A stretch of DNA of 30,328 nt from Phyllobacteriaceae bacterium. Its GTDB lineage: Bacteria > Pseudomonadota > Alphaproteobacteria > Rhizobiales > Devosiaceae. Numbering within the stretch: the first letter of the stretch is position 1; every line of letters begins with the position of its first letter. This document shows positions 14,118 through 22,602 of this stretch, piece by piece. The stretch lies in the NCBI GenBank assembly GCA_012799265.1, contig JAAZLP010000129.1, positions 1-30,328 of the forward strand, written 5' to 3'. Position numbers and translations under genes: made by a program. Below the pieces are notes generated by a model. The model had not been told where the DNA came from. It was given only the letters and a program-made list of their open reading frames with translations, and did no database searches.

Positions 14118-15098
14118 TTACTTCAGCGCGTCAGTGACGACGGTGGTGTAAGCGCCTTCAGGCTGGTTCTTGATGATGCCCTGATCGAGCAGCGCCTGCA
14201 CGGTGCGCTCATAGGTCGTCATGTCCAGCGCCGGGTCGTTCGGATCGACCAGCTTGGTCACTTCCTGCACCATGTAGAACTGGTGGTCGTATTCGGCAGC
14301 GCCGGTATCGTCGGATTCAACGACGATCTCAGCAGCCTCTTCCGGGTTTTCGAGGGCATAGGCCCAACCCTTCATCGATGCCTTCACAAAGCGCGTATAG
14401 GCGTCGACCTTGGCCGGATCCTCCAGCGTGTCTTCCATGACGTAGAGACCGTCTTCGAGCAGGTCATTGCCCATTTCGGTATAGTTGAAGATGGTGAGGT
14501 TGTCCGGGCCATAGCCGGCGTCGAGGGCCTGACCATATTCGTTATAGGTCATGACCGAGATACAGTCCGCCTGGCCCTGGATCATCGGCTGCACGTCAAA
14601 GCTCTGCTGCAGCACGGTGACGCCATCAGCGCCGCCTTCAGTGGGCAGGCCCAGCTTGTTCATCCAGGCAAAGAACGGATATTCATTGCCGAAGAACCAG
14701 ACGCCCAGCGTCTTGCCCGGGAAGTCGTCCGGCGAGGTAATGCCGGTTTCGGTCGGACAGATCATCATCAGGCCCGAGCGCTTGTAGGGCTGGGCGATAT
14801 TGACCAGTGGCACGCCACTTTCGCGCGCTGCCATGCCTGCCGCCATCCAGGTGACGATGATGTCCGCGCCGCCGCCGGCGATCACCTGTTCTGGCGCAAT
14901 GTTGGGGCCACCGGCCAGGATCGTCACGTCGAGGTCTTCCTCGTCATAAAATCCCTTGGCTTCCGCAACGAGATAACCGGCAAACTGCGCCTGCGTCACC
15001 CATTTGAGCTGCAGGGTCAGCGCATCAGCCGCCATGGCGGCCGGGGCGGCGGACAGCGCCAGGGCGCCGGCCAGTAGACCCGTGATGATTTTCTTCAT
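14118..15098 (-). CDS. ABC transporter substrate-binding protein, NMT1/THI5-like
   Basis: A 326-residue periplasmic binding protein. Residues 1-23 are a signal peptide (ending AMA/AD). The mature start LTLQLKWVTQAQFAGYLVA and the following EAKGFYDEEDLDVTILAGGP are typical of the NMT1/THI5 family, which includes ThiY, a binder of pyrimidine thiamin precursors. The family is also used for taurine and nitrate-type ligands. Because the genes upstream are dihydropyrimidinase and other pyrimidine catabolic enzymes, the ligand is probably a pyrimidine base, a dihydropyrimidine or a hydantoin. This is inference. It is the last gene of the importer operon. Confidence 0.9.
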   Translation of the reverse strand: MKKIITGLLAGALALSAAPAAMAADALTLQLKWVTQAQFAGYLVAEAKGFYDEEDLDVTILAGGPNIAPEQVIAGGGADIIVTWMAAGMAARESGVPLVNIAQPYKRSGLMMICPTETGITSPDDFPGKTLGVWFFGNEYPFFAWMNKLGLPTEGGADGVTVLQQSFDVQPMIQGQADCISVMTYNEYGQALDAGYGPDNLTIFNYTEMGNDLLEDGLYVMEDTLEDPAKVDAYTRFVKASMKGWAYALENPEEAAEIVVESDDTGAAEYDHQFYMVQEVTKLVDPNDPALDMTTYERTVQALLDQGIIKNQPEGAYTTVVTDALK

Positions 15099-15118
15099 TT
15101 GTCGTTCCCTTTTCCCTG

Positions 15119-16228
15119 TTACGCCCGTCCACCACGGACAGACGGATGCCAGAAGGTGACGCCCCTTTCTATGAGGGCGATCACCCCGTAGAAGGCGGAC
15201 CCCGCGATCGCTGCAACGGCGATCTCCGCCCAGACCAGGTCAATGGCAAGACGCCCCACCCCGGTCGAAATCCGGAAGCCCATCCCCACAACGGGCGTCC
15301 CGAAGAATTCCGCTACGATTGCGCCGATCAAGGCCAGAGTCGAGTTGATCTTGAGGGCGTTGAAGATGAAGGGGGCTGCAGCGGGTAGCCTGAGCTTCAT
15401 CAGGGTTTGCCAATAATCGGCGGCATAGGTGCGCATGAGGTCGCGCTCGATGGTGGAGGCGGCGTTGAGCCCCGCCACCGTATTGACCAGCATGGGAAAG
15501 AACGTCATCGCGACAACGACGGCGGCCTTGGACTGCCAGTCAAAGCCGAACCACATGACCATGATCGGCGCGATGCCGATGATGGGCAAGGCCGACATGA
15601 AATTGCCGATGGGCAGGAGCCCGGCCTTGAGGAACGGCGAGCGGTCCACCGCGATGGCGACCAGCAAACCTGCAAGGCAGCCAATGGCATAGCCCGGCAG
15701 CACCGACTTGATGAACGTCTGGACAAAGTCGGCCCAGAGGATGCTGGTTTCAGCCATGAGCCGTGCGCCAATCGCTGATGGCGGCGGCAGCAATACCATG
15801 GGCACATTGGCGCCCCTCGTGACGACCTCCCACATGACGAGAAGCGACAGCCCGAAAATGATCGGGATGATGAGGCCGGTCCCTGTCTCTGGCAGTTTTC
15901 CGGCGCGGATCGCGGCCGAGAGCCGCTCGACAAAGAGCCAGGCAAATGCCCATGCCGAGATAAGCGCCAGCCAGTGATGGAGGGGCATCTGTCCCGCAGC
16001 GGGCAGGCTCACTATCAGCGCGATCGCTCCAAACACCGCCAGAGCGCCATCAAGCCAGAGGCTGAATGGCGAGACAAAGCGGATCAACGACGCTGTCGCC
16101 AGGGCAAAGAAGGTCGCCAGGATGGGCGCGGCGCCCAGGGTCGGCACGCTGAAGCCCAGGCCGATAAGGGCGACACCGGCCCCAACCAGCGCGAGATAGA
16201 TCTGAAAATAGGAGAGCTGGTTTTTCAT
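15119..16228 (-). CDS. ABC transporter permease with an extra N-terminal membrane region
   Basis: A 369-residue permease that starts at the ATG at 16228; the stop of the other permease overlaps it by 4 bases (ATGA). The C-terminal ~250 residues are a standard binding-protein-dependent permease domain with the coupling loop AADYWQTLMKLRLPAAAPFIF. Ahead of it is an unusual ~110-residue part with about four hydrophobic helices (for example LALVGAGVALIGLGFSVPTL and LALISAWAFAWLFVERL). Single-domain permeases of this class are about 250-280 residues, so the extension is notable. It forms the channel with the 288-residue permease. Confidence 0.9.
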   Translation of the reverse strand: MKNQLSYFQIYLALVGAGVALIGLGFSVPTLGAAPILATFFALATASLIRFVSPFSLWLDGALAVFGAIALIVSLPAAGQMPLHHWLALISAWAFAWLFVERLSAAIRAGKLPETGTGLIIPIIFGLSLLVMWEVVTRGANVPMVLLPPPSAIGARLMAETSILWADFVQTFIKSVLPGYAIGCLAGLLVAIAVDRSPFLKAGLLPIGNFMSALPIIGIAPIMVMWFGFDWQSKAAVVVAMTFFPMLVNTVAGLNAASTIERDLMRTYAADYWQTLMKLRLPAAAPFIFNALKINSTLALIGAIVAEFFGTPVVGMGFRISTGVGRLAIDLVWAEIAVAAIAGSAFYGVIALIERGVTFWHPSVRGGRA

Positions 16229-17091
16229 GCCCGTGCTCCCATGCGGCTGTTCACCCAGCGCTCGGCGCTGCCCACAATGGCGACCAGCACCGCTGCGAGA
16301 CCCGCAGCGATAAATAGCGCCGCCCAGATCTGGATGGTCTGGCCATTGTAGGATCCGGTGAGAAGGCGCACGCCAAGACCACCGCCTGAAGCATTGGAGA
16401 GCTCGGCAACCACCGCGCCAATGAGCGAAATGGCGATGCCGACCTTCATCGATGCGAAGAGGAACGGCATGGCGGCCGGCCAGCGCAGCTTCCAGAACAC
16501 CTGCCACGGGTTGGCGTCATAGGTGCGCATCAGGTCCAGCTGGATCATTTCCGGCGAGCGCAGGCCTTTGACCATGCCCACGACGACCGGGAAGAACGAC
16601 AGATACATCGAGATCAGCGCCTTGGGCACAAGACCTGTCAGTCCGATCGCTCCGAGCCCCACGACCACCATTGGCGCAACCGCGAGAATGGGGACGGTCT
16701 GGCTGGCGATGATCCAGGGCATGAGCGAGCGGTCTGACGCATCATTATGGATGATGGCGACCGCCAGCAGGACGCCGAGCGCAGTGCCAAAGGCAAAGCC
16801 GAGCAGGGTGGCAGAGAGCGTGATCCAGCCGTGATAGGCGAGCGAGCGACGTGAGGTCAGCTCCATGCCAATGGTGGCATTCCAGATTTCCGAGACCACC
16901 TGATGCGGCGCCGGCAGTACTGGCTTGTCCTGCGACCAGGTCTGTTGTGCAAATTCGATCAGCGGCACATCAGTCAGGTTGGCGCGGTTGTTGAGAGTGT
17001 TCTGCCACGGCGCATTCATCCAGATCGCTGCCGCATACCAGAAGGCGACGATCGCGATGAGGATGGTCAGAACGGGGAGGACACGATTCAT
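16225..17091 (-). CDS. ABC transporter permease
   Basis: A 288-residue inner-membrane permease with five to six helices. The coupling-helix (EAA-type) loop is visible as YDANPWQVFWKLRWPAAMPFLF. After helix 1 there is a ~50-residue periplasmic stretch (WMNAPWQNTLNNRANLTD and onward). Both of its ends overlap its neighbours by 4 bases (ATGA): the ATPase stop at 17088 and the second permease start at 16228. The three genes are thus translationally coupled parts of one importer. Confidence 0.92.
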   Translation of the reverse strand: MNRVLPVLTILIAIVAFWYAAAIWMNAPWQNTLNNRANLTDVPLIEFAQQTWSQDKPVLPAPHQVVSEIWNATIGMELTSRRSLAYHGWITLSATLLGFAFGTALGVLLAVAIIHNDASDRSLMPWIIASQTVPILAVAPMVVVGLGAIGLTGLVPKALISMYLSFFPVVVGMVKGLRSPEMIQLDLMRTYDANPWQVFWKLRWPAAMPFLFASMKVGIAISLIGAVVAELSNASGGGLGVRLLTGSYNGQTIQIWAALFIAAGLAAVLVAIVGSAERWVNSRMGARA

Positions 17092-17948
17092 ACGTGTTCC
17101 TCGTCGTAGGAATGCCCGGCACGCAGACCATCACGCACACGCGCCGCGATTTCCAGGAATTCCGGCGTCTCGCGGATATCGAGCGGCCGCTCCTTGGGAA
17201 GCGTCGAGACGATGACATCGGTCACCCGGCCCGGGCGCGGCGACATCACCACGATCTTGGTCGAGAGATAAACCGCCTCCGGGATCGAATGCGTGACAAA
17301 GCAGATGGTTTTTTCCGTACGCGCCCAGAGCTTCAAGAGTTCTGAGTTGAGGTGGTCGCGCACGATTTCATCGAGCGCGCCAAACGGCTCGTCCATAAGC
17401 AGGAGATCAGCGTCAAAGCTGAGGGCGCGCGCAATGGAGGCGCGCTGCTGCATGCCGCCGGACAGCTGCCAGGGATATTTCTTCTCAAAGCCGGAAAGAT
17501 TGACCAGCTCCAGCGTGCGCTTCACGCGTTCGGCCTGATCGGCAGCCGAATGGCCCATGATTTCGAGGGGGAGGGCGACGTTCTTTTCGATCGTACGCCA
17601 GGGGTAGAGCGCGGACGCCTGGAAAACATAGCCATAGGCGCGGCTCTTGCGAGCCGCTTCTGGCGACATGCCATTGATCGTCAATGTGCCTGATGTCGGG
17701 CGCTCAAGGTCGGCGATGGCGCGCAGAAAGGTGGTCTTGCCGCAGCCTGAGGGGCCGATGAAAGAAACGAACTCGCCCTTCTCAATGGTCAGATTGACAT
17801 CATTGAGCGCGACGATATCGCCATCACCGGCCGGAAAGGTCAGCCCGAGATGCTCGGCGCGGATCACCGCCGCTGCATCCGGAGCCGTTCCACCGGCATT
17901 GTTTTGCGTCTTTTCGGACAAATGCCTCACCCTCAATTCCTGTTTCAC
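17088..17948 (-). CDS. ABC transporter ATP-binding protein (nitrate/taurine/pyrimidine-precursor type)
   Basis: A 286-residue ATPase that energises the importer. Walker A is GPSGCGKT (65-72), Q-loop Gln110, signature LSGGMQQR (162-169), Walker B LLLMDEP (182-188) and switch His220. The segment VFQASALYPWRTIEKNVALPLE is typical of the SsuB/TauB/ThiZ subgroup. It seems to start with the GTG at 17948; another GTG at 17930 is possible. Its ribosome site lies in the loop of a small hairpin. The dihydropyrimidinase gene ends 145 bases upstream, so the importer could have its own promoter or be read through from the catabolic genes. Confidence 0.93.
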   Translation of the reverse strand: MKQELRVRHLSEKTQNNAGGTAPDAAAVIRAEHLGLTFPAGDGDIVALNDVNLTIEKGEFVSFIGPSGCGKTTFLRAIADLERPTSGTLTINGMSPEAARKSRAYGYVFQASALYPWRTIEKNVALPLEIMGHSAADQAERVKRTLELVNLSGFEKKYPWQLSGGMQQRASIARALSFDADLLLMDEPFGALDEIVRDHLNSELLKLWARTEKTICFVTHSIPEAVYLSTKIVVMSPRPGRVTDVIVSTLPKERPLDIRETPEFLEIAARVRDGLRAGHSYDEEHV

Positions 17949-17971
17949 CTGGCGTTTCTCCCAGCGCCAGG
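17948..17971 (-). promoter_or_regulatory. Stem-loop carrying the ribosome site of the ABC ATPase gene
   Basis: CCTGGCG (17948-17954) and CGCCAGG (17965-17971) form a 7-pair stem. In the mRNA the 10-base loop shows GGGAG, and the stem runs into the GTG start codon. Such a structure could limit initiation of the importer genes; no ligand or trigger is visible. Confidence 0.4.
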
Positions 17972-18093
17972 CGAAATCCTTGTTGGCAAGTCGTAGTGCA
18001 AAAGCTGTGCCGTTCAGCGATGTCCCTTAATTTTGGACTTATTCAGCACGCGCCTCCCTGCGACTGCCTTTTTATTGGTCACTCTGCCGACAA

Positions 18094-19545
18094 CTATACG
18101 CCTGTTGCCGGGATTCCACTGCGCTCAACCTTGCGTGGTGCAACGATTTCCTTCCACTGGCTAAGCGCGCGGTTCACAGGATTCTTGGCTTCGCGGGCGA
18201 CAAACTTGCCGTGGCCCGGCTCTGCCTTGACCTCGTTCTCAACGATGGAAACCTTGCCGCGGCTGAGCACGTAGCGCGGCAGGCCAGTGACCTCGAAGCC
18301 TTCAAAGACATTGTAGTCGATGACCGACTGCTGGCTTTGGGCTGAAATGGTCTTCTTGCGCTTGGGGTCCCAGACGATGAGGTCTGCATCAGCGCCGACC
18401 ATCACCGCACCCTTCTTGGGGTACATGTTGAGGATCTTGGCGATATTGGTCGACGTGACGGCCACGAACTCATTCATGGTGAGCCGCCCGGTATTGACGC
18501 CCGCGGTCCAGAGAACCGGCAGACGATCCTCGAGCCCGCCCGTACCGTTCGGGATTTTGGCAAAGTTGCCGATGCCCGTGCGCTTCTGTTCGGTGGTGAA
18601 CGCGCAGTGGTCGGTGGCAACACAGGACAGCGAACCCGATTGCAGACCGGCCCAGAGCGAATCCTGATGCTGCTTGTTGCGGAAGGGCGGGGACATGACG
18701 CGGCGGGCCGCATGGTCCCAGTCCGGGTTGAAATATTCGCTTTCGTCCAGCGTCAGATGCTGGATCAGCGGTTCGCCATAGACACGCATGCCTTTCTGAC
18801 GCGCGCGGCGGATGGCTTCATGCGCTTGCTCGCAGCTTGTGTGCACCACATAGAGCGGTACGCCCGCCATATCGGCCAGCATGATGGCGCGGTTCGTGGC
18901 CTCGCCCTCAACTTCCGGCGGGCGGGAATAGGCGTGGCCCTCGGGGCCGTTATTGCCCTCGGCGAGCAGCTTTTCTGTCATGGCAGCAACGATGTCGCCA
19001 TTCTCGGCATGAACGAGCGGTAGCGCGCCAAGGTCGGCGCAACGCTGGAACGAGGCGAACATCTCGTCGTCGTTGACCATCAGGCTGCCCTTATAGGCCA
19101 TGAAGTGCTTGAACGAGGTGATGCCGCGATCGACGACATCGGCCATTTCGTTGAACACCTGCTCACCCCACCAGGTGATCGCCATGTGGAACGAATAGTC
19201 AGCCGACGCCTTGCCGGTCTTGTTGTCCCACATCTGCAGTGCTTCGAGGAGGCTCTGGTCCGGATTGGGCAGGCAGAAATCCACCACCATGGTCGTGCCG
19301 CCGGCTAGGCCAGCCCGGGTGCCGCTCTCAAAATCATCGGCGGAGTAGGTGCCCATGAAAGGCATTTCGAGATGGGTATGCGGGTCGATCCCGCCCGGCA
19401 TGATGTAGCATCCGGTCGCGTCCAGAACCTCGTCACCCGATAGGTTCTGCCCAATCTCGACGATGACATCCCCTTCGATTTTTACATCGGCCTCATAGGA
19501 GAGGTCTGCCGTAACAACCGTCCCGCCCTTGATCACTTTGCTCAT
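18094..19545 (-). CDS. hydA: Dihydropyrimidinase (hydantoinase family)
   Basis: A 483-residue cytosolic zinc amidohydrolase that opens dihydrouracil or dihydrothymine to N-carbamoyl-beta-alanine or its 2-methyl derivative (the pydB step). The full metal set is present: His56 and His58 in DPHTHLEMP, the carbamylated lysine in FMAYKG (Lys152), His179 in LVHAEN, His235 in VVHTSC and Asp312 in VATDHCAF. The length and the NPNGTGGLEDR-like segment (IPNGTGGLEDRLPVLW) fit true dihydropyrimidinases rather than dihydroorotase or allantoinase. It follows the carbamoyl-hydrolase gene by 85 bases on the same strand and precedes the importer genes. Confidence 0.95.
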   Translation of the reverse strand: MSKVIKGGTVVTADLSYEADVKIEGDVIVEIGQNLSGDEVLDATGCYIMPGGIDPHTHLEMPFMGTYSADDFESGTRAGLAGGTTMVVDFCLPNPDQSLLEALQMWDNKTGKASADYSFHMAITWWGEQVFNEMADVVDRGITSFKHFMAYKGSLMVNDDEMFASFQRCADLGALPLVHAENGDIVAAMTEKLLAEGNNGPEGHAYSRPPEVEGEATNRAIMLADMAGVPLYVVHTSCEQAHEAIRRARQKGMRVYGEPLIQHLTLDESEYFNPDWDHAARRVMSPPFRNKQHQDSLWAGLQSGSLSCVATDHCAFTTEQKRTGIGNFAKIPNGTGGLEDRLPVLWTAGVNTGRLTMNEFVAVTSTNIAKILNMYPKKGAVMVGADADLIVWDPKRKKTISAQSQQSVIDYNVFEGFEVTGLPRYVLSRGKVSIVENEVKAEPGHGKFVAREAKNPVNRALSQWKEIVAPRKVERSGIPATGV

Positions 19546-19630
19546 AATACGTTCCCTTGCAGTCTATGCCTGCCACCGCCCCTCAGCATTCGGCAGGTCG
19601 ATCTCGTTCCCACTTTTCAGGTGGCGCTGT

Positions 19631-20881
19631 TCACTCCACGATCTCCGCCGTTTCCAGAACAGCGTGCAGCAGCACGTCGGCCCCCGCGCTCGCCCATTCC
19701 TTCGAAATGTCCTCGGCCTCATTGTGGGATAGCCCATCGACACAGGGACACATGATCATGGTGGACGGCGCAACCTTGTTGGTCCAGCAGGCGTCGTGGC
19801 CTGCGCCAGAAATAATATCCATGTGGCTATAGCCGAGCTTTTCTGCTGCCGAACGCACGCGCTGCACCAGGGTTGGATCAAAGGCCACGGGATCGAAATG
19901 GCCCACGGCCTCCATGGCATAGCCCACACCCAGTTCTGCGCAGATGGCCTCAGCCCTTTCCTCGATCTGGGAGCGCATTGAATTCAGCTTCGTCAGCTCC
20001 GGCGAGCGAATGTCGACGGTAAAGACCACCGTGCCCGGCAACACGTTGCGCGAATTGGGGGAGAATTTTACCTGACCAACACCGCCAACGGCGCCGGGCT
20101 GGTGAGCCATCGCGACTTCCTGAACCATCTCGAAAATCCGCGCCATGGCGAGCCCGGCATTGACCCGCATCTTCATCGGCGTTGAGCCGGTATGGGCTTC
20201 CTTGCCGGTCAGCGTGAATTCCAGCCACCATAGGCCCTGACCATGCGTCACGACACCGATCTGCTTGTTCTCGGCTTCGAGGATCGGCCCCTGCTCAATG
20301 TGATATTCGAAGTAGGCGTGCATCTTGCGCGCGCCGACTTCTTCCTCGCCAACCCAGCCGATGCGCTTGAGTTCGTCGCCAAAGCTCTTGCCGTCCATGT
20401 CCTTCCGGTCATAGGCCCAGTCGAGCGTATGGACGCCGGCGAAGACGCCCGAGGCCAACATGGCCGGCGCAAATCGTGCCCCTTCTTCGTTGGTCCAGTT
20501 GGTGACGACGATCGGGTGCTTGGTCTTGATCCCAAGGTCATTCATCGATCGCACGACTTCGAGTCCCGCGAGCACACCGAGCACGCCATCATATTTGCCG
20601 CCAGTCGGCTGGGTATCGAGATGGCTGCCGACATAGACGGGCAGGGCGCCGGGATCGGTCCCGGGGCGCGTCATGAACATGGTGCCCATCTTGTCCACGG
20701 CCATGGATAGGCCTGCCTCTTCGCACCAGCGCTGGAACAGTTCGCGGCCCTGCTTGTCGCTATCTGTCAGCGTCTGCCGATTATTGCCGCCGGCAATACC
20801 GGGGCCAATCTGGGCCATTTCCATCAGGCTATCCCAGAGCCGGTCGCCATTGATCCTGAGGTTTTCGCCGGGAGAGGTCAT
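19631..20881 (-). CDS. Zn-dependent N-carbamoyl amidohydrolase (beta-ureidopropionase type)
   Basis: A 416-residue M20-family amidohydrolase, expected to release beta-alanine, CO2 and ammonia from N-carbamoyl-beta-alanine (the pydC step). The ATG at 20881 gives the family length; the frame extends further upstream but without a ribosome site. Probable metal ligands are His87 (GSHLDTQPTGGKYDG), Asp98, Glu132/Glu133 (NEEGARF), His194 (YHIEQGP) and His386 (GLSHNEAE). The family also holds allantoate and N-carbamoyl-L-amino-acid hydrolases, which are hard to separate by sequence alone. The direct link with dihydropyrimidinase and a beta-alanine aminotransferase favours the pyrimidine role. Confidence 0.9.
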   Translation of the reverse strand: MTSPGENLRINGDRLWDSLMEMAQIGPGIAGGNNRQTLTDSDKQGRELFQRWCEEAGLSMAVDKMGTMFMTRPGTDPGALPVYVGSHLDTQPTGGKYDGVLGVLAGLEVVRSMNDLGIKTKHPIVVTNWTNEEGARFAPAMLASGVFAGVHTLDWAYDRKDMDGKSFGDELKRIGWVGEEEVGARKMHAYFEYHIEQGPILEAENKQIGVVTHGQGLWWLEFTLTGKEAHTGSTPMKMRVNAGLAMARIFEMVQEVAMAHQPGAVGGVGQVKFSPNSRNVLPGTVVFTVDIRSPELTKLNSMRSQIEERAEAICAELGVGYAMEAVGHFDPVAFDPTLVQRVRSAAEKLGYSHMDIISGAGHDACWTNKVAPSTMIMCPCVDGLSHNEAEDISKEWASAGADVLLHAVLETAEIVE

Positions 20882-20961
20882 GGTCAGTTCTCGTCGCAGG
20901 AATAGAAAAAGGCTCCACCGTCGCATATCTGCGAGCGGCAGGGCCAGGAGGACATCAGAGA

Positions 20962-20989
20962 GAGCGGGCAATGCCCGCTCCCATGGGAG
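20962..20989. repeat. Overlapping palindromes between mmsA and the carbamoyl-hydrolase gene (REP-like hairpin)
   Basis: GAGCGGGCA and TGCCCGCTC are perfect 9-base arms around a single A (20962-20980). The right arm overlaps a second palindrome, CTCCCATGGGAG (20978-20989). The pair lies in the 160-base gap between two same-strand genes. There is no T-run, so it is more like an mRNA-processing or stabilising hairpin, or a dispersed palindromic repeat, than a terminator. Confidence 0.5.
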
Positions 20990-21040
20990 AGGGGGAAGAA
21001 TGTCAGCGTTGAATGTGGAAAGTCGCTGACCATCTTTTCC

Positions 21041-22537
21041 CTATTTCACGCTCGGGAAGCTGAATTCGGCGCCACCCTTAATGCCGGCGGGCCAGCGGGT
21101 AGTGACGGTCTTGAGCCGGGTATAGAAGTGAATGCCTTCGGGTCCATAGATGGAGTGATCGCCAAAGAGCGAGCGCTTCCAGCCGCCAAAGGAGTGGTAG
21201 GCCACCGGCACCGGGATCGGCACGTTGATGCCCACCATCCCGACTTCAATCTTGTCGGCAAATTCACGTGCGGCATCGCCGTCGCGGGTAAAGATCGCTG
21301 TGCCATTGGCATATTCATGCCCGTGGATGAGGTCGACGGCTTCCTGGAAGCTGTTGCGGCGGACGACCGAGAGGACCGGCCCGAAGATCTCTTCCTTATA
21401 GATCTTCATATTGGGCTCGACATTGTCGAACAGCGTGCCGCCGACATAATAGCCGTTCTCATAGCCCTGCAGCTTGAAGCCGCGTCCGTCGACGACGAGG
21501 TTCGCGCCCTCTTCGACGCCGCTGTCGATATAGCCGAGGATCTTGTCGCGGTGCATCTTGGTGACGACCGGACCCATTTCAGCGTCCTTGTCGGTCGCGG
21601 GGCCGATCTTGAGGCTTTCGACGCGCGGCTTGAGCTTGGCCACCAGCGCATCAGCGGTTTCCTTGCCAACCGGCACAGCAACAGAGATCGCCATGCAACG
21701 CTCGCCGGCAGACCCATAGCCTGCGCCCATCAGGGCGTCGGCGGCTTGGTCGAGATCGGCGTCCGGCATGATGATCATATGGTTCTTGGCGCCGCCCAGA
21801 GCCTGCACGCGCTTACCGTTCGCGGTGCCGCGCTGATAGACATATTCTGCGATTGGCGTGGAGCCGACAAAGCTCACTGCCTTGATATCGGGATGGTCGA
21901 GAATGCCATCAACCATTTCCTTGTCGCCATGGATGACCTGCAGGATGCCCTCAGGCAGACCCGCTTCCATGATGAGATTCCAGGCCAGCATCGGCGCAGA
22001 CGGATCGCGCTCGGAAGGCTTGAGGATGAAGGCATTGCCGCAGGCAATGGCCGCCGGATACATCCACATCGGCACCATGGCCGGGAAGTTGAACGGGGTG
22101 ATCCCCGCAACAACGCCTAGCGGCTGACGATCAGAATAGCTGTCGATCGAGGGACCGACATTGCGGCTGAACTCACCCTTTAAGAGGTGCGGGATACCGC
22201 AGGCGAAATCGACGCAGTCGATGCCGCGGGCGACTTCGCCCAGCGCGTCATCATGAACCTTGCCATGTTCCTTGGAGATTTCGCGCGCCAGATCATCCGC
22301 ATATTGATCGAGTAGCGCCTTGAACTTGAACATGACGCGGGCGCGCTTCATTGGCGGGGTATTGCCCCAGGCTACCTGCGCCTTGACCGCATTGGCGACC
22401 GCTTCGTTCAGCTCGCTCATGGTCGAAAGCGGCAGTTCAGCACTTTGTTCCCCCGTGGCGGGGTTGAAGACCGGCACGCGCCGCGTCGACGAAGAAACGT
22501 AGCGCTTGCCACCCACGGCGTTTTCAATGACCTGCAT
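21041..22537 (-). CDS. mmsA: CoA-acylating malonate/methylmalonate semialdehyde dehydrogenase
   Basis: A 498-residue NAD- and CoA-dependent aldehyde dehydrogenase. It converts malonate semialdehyde to acetyl-CoA and CO2, or methylmalonate semialdehyde to propionyl-CoA. A strong AAGGAGG precedes the ATG at 22537. The nucleophile is Cys281 in SAGERCMAIS. The usual general-base Glu of other aldehyde dehydrogenases is replaced by Asn in LGGAKNHMI, a hallmark of this CoA-dependent group. Upstream enzymes here make beta-alanine and then malonate semialdehyde, so this is the last step of the pathway. It can also serve valine and myo-inositol breakdown. A long dyad lies directly upstream. Confidence 0.95.
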   Translation of the reverse strand: MQVIENAVGGKRYVSSSTRRVPVFNPATGEQSAELPLSTMSELNEAVANAVKAQVAWGNTPPMKRARVMFKFKALLDQYADDLAREISKEHGKVHDDALGEVARGIDCVDFACGIPHLLKGEFSRNVGPSIDSYSDRQPLGVVAGITPFNFPAMVPMWMYPAAIACGNAFILKPSERDPSAPMLAWNLIMEAGLPEGILQVIHGDKEMVDGILDHPDIKAVSFVGSTPIAEYVYQRGTANGKRVQALGGAKNHMIIMPDADLDQAADALMGAGYGSAGERCMAISVAVPVGKETADALVAKLKPRVESLKIGPATDKDAEMGPVVTKMHRDKILGYIDSGVEEGANLVVDGRGFKLQGYENGYYVGGTLFDNVEPNMKIYKEEIFGPVLSVVRRNSFQEAVDLIHGHEYANGTAIFTRDGDAAREFADKIEVGMVGINVPIPVPVAYHSFGGWKRSLFGDHSIYGPEGIHFYTRLKTVTTRWPAGIKGGAEFSFPSVK

Positions 22538-22557
22538 CGGAATTCCCCTCCTTGATG

Positions 22558-22599
22558 GGAATAAACGTTCTATATTCCACGTTATAGAATGTTTGTTCC
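22558..22599. promoter_or_regulatory. Long imperfect dyad upstream of mmsA (probable operator)
   Basis: The arms GGAATAAACGTTCTATA (22558-22574) and TATAGAATGTTTGTTCC (22583-22599) match at 15 of 17 positions around an 8-base centre. The dyad starts 21 bases above the mmsA start codon and ends just after the aminotransferase stop. It does not resemble the RutR box, so a second regulator may act here. It could also fold in RNA. Confidence 0.6.
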
Positions 22600-22602
22600 A
22601 TT

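Noticed and set aside
13944..15077. Long plus-strand frame opposite the binding-protein gene
   Set aside because: It is antisense to a binding protein with signal peptide and family motifs, and it would run through a terminator hairpin.
18067..18082. TGGTCAC half-site resembling a RutR box upstream of the importer genes
   Set aside because: Only the right half matches; the left half (CCTTTTT) does not resemble TTGACCA.
21026..21041. TGACCA half-site near the end of mmsA
   Set aside because: The second half is missing and it lies at the end of a gene, not near a start with a promoter.
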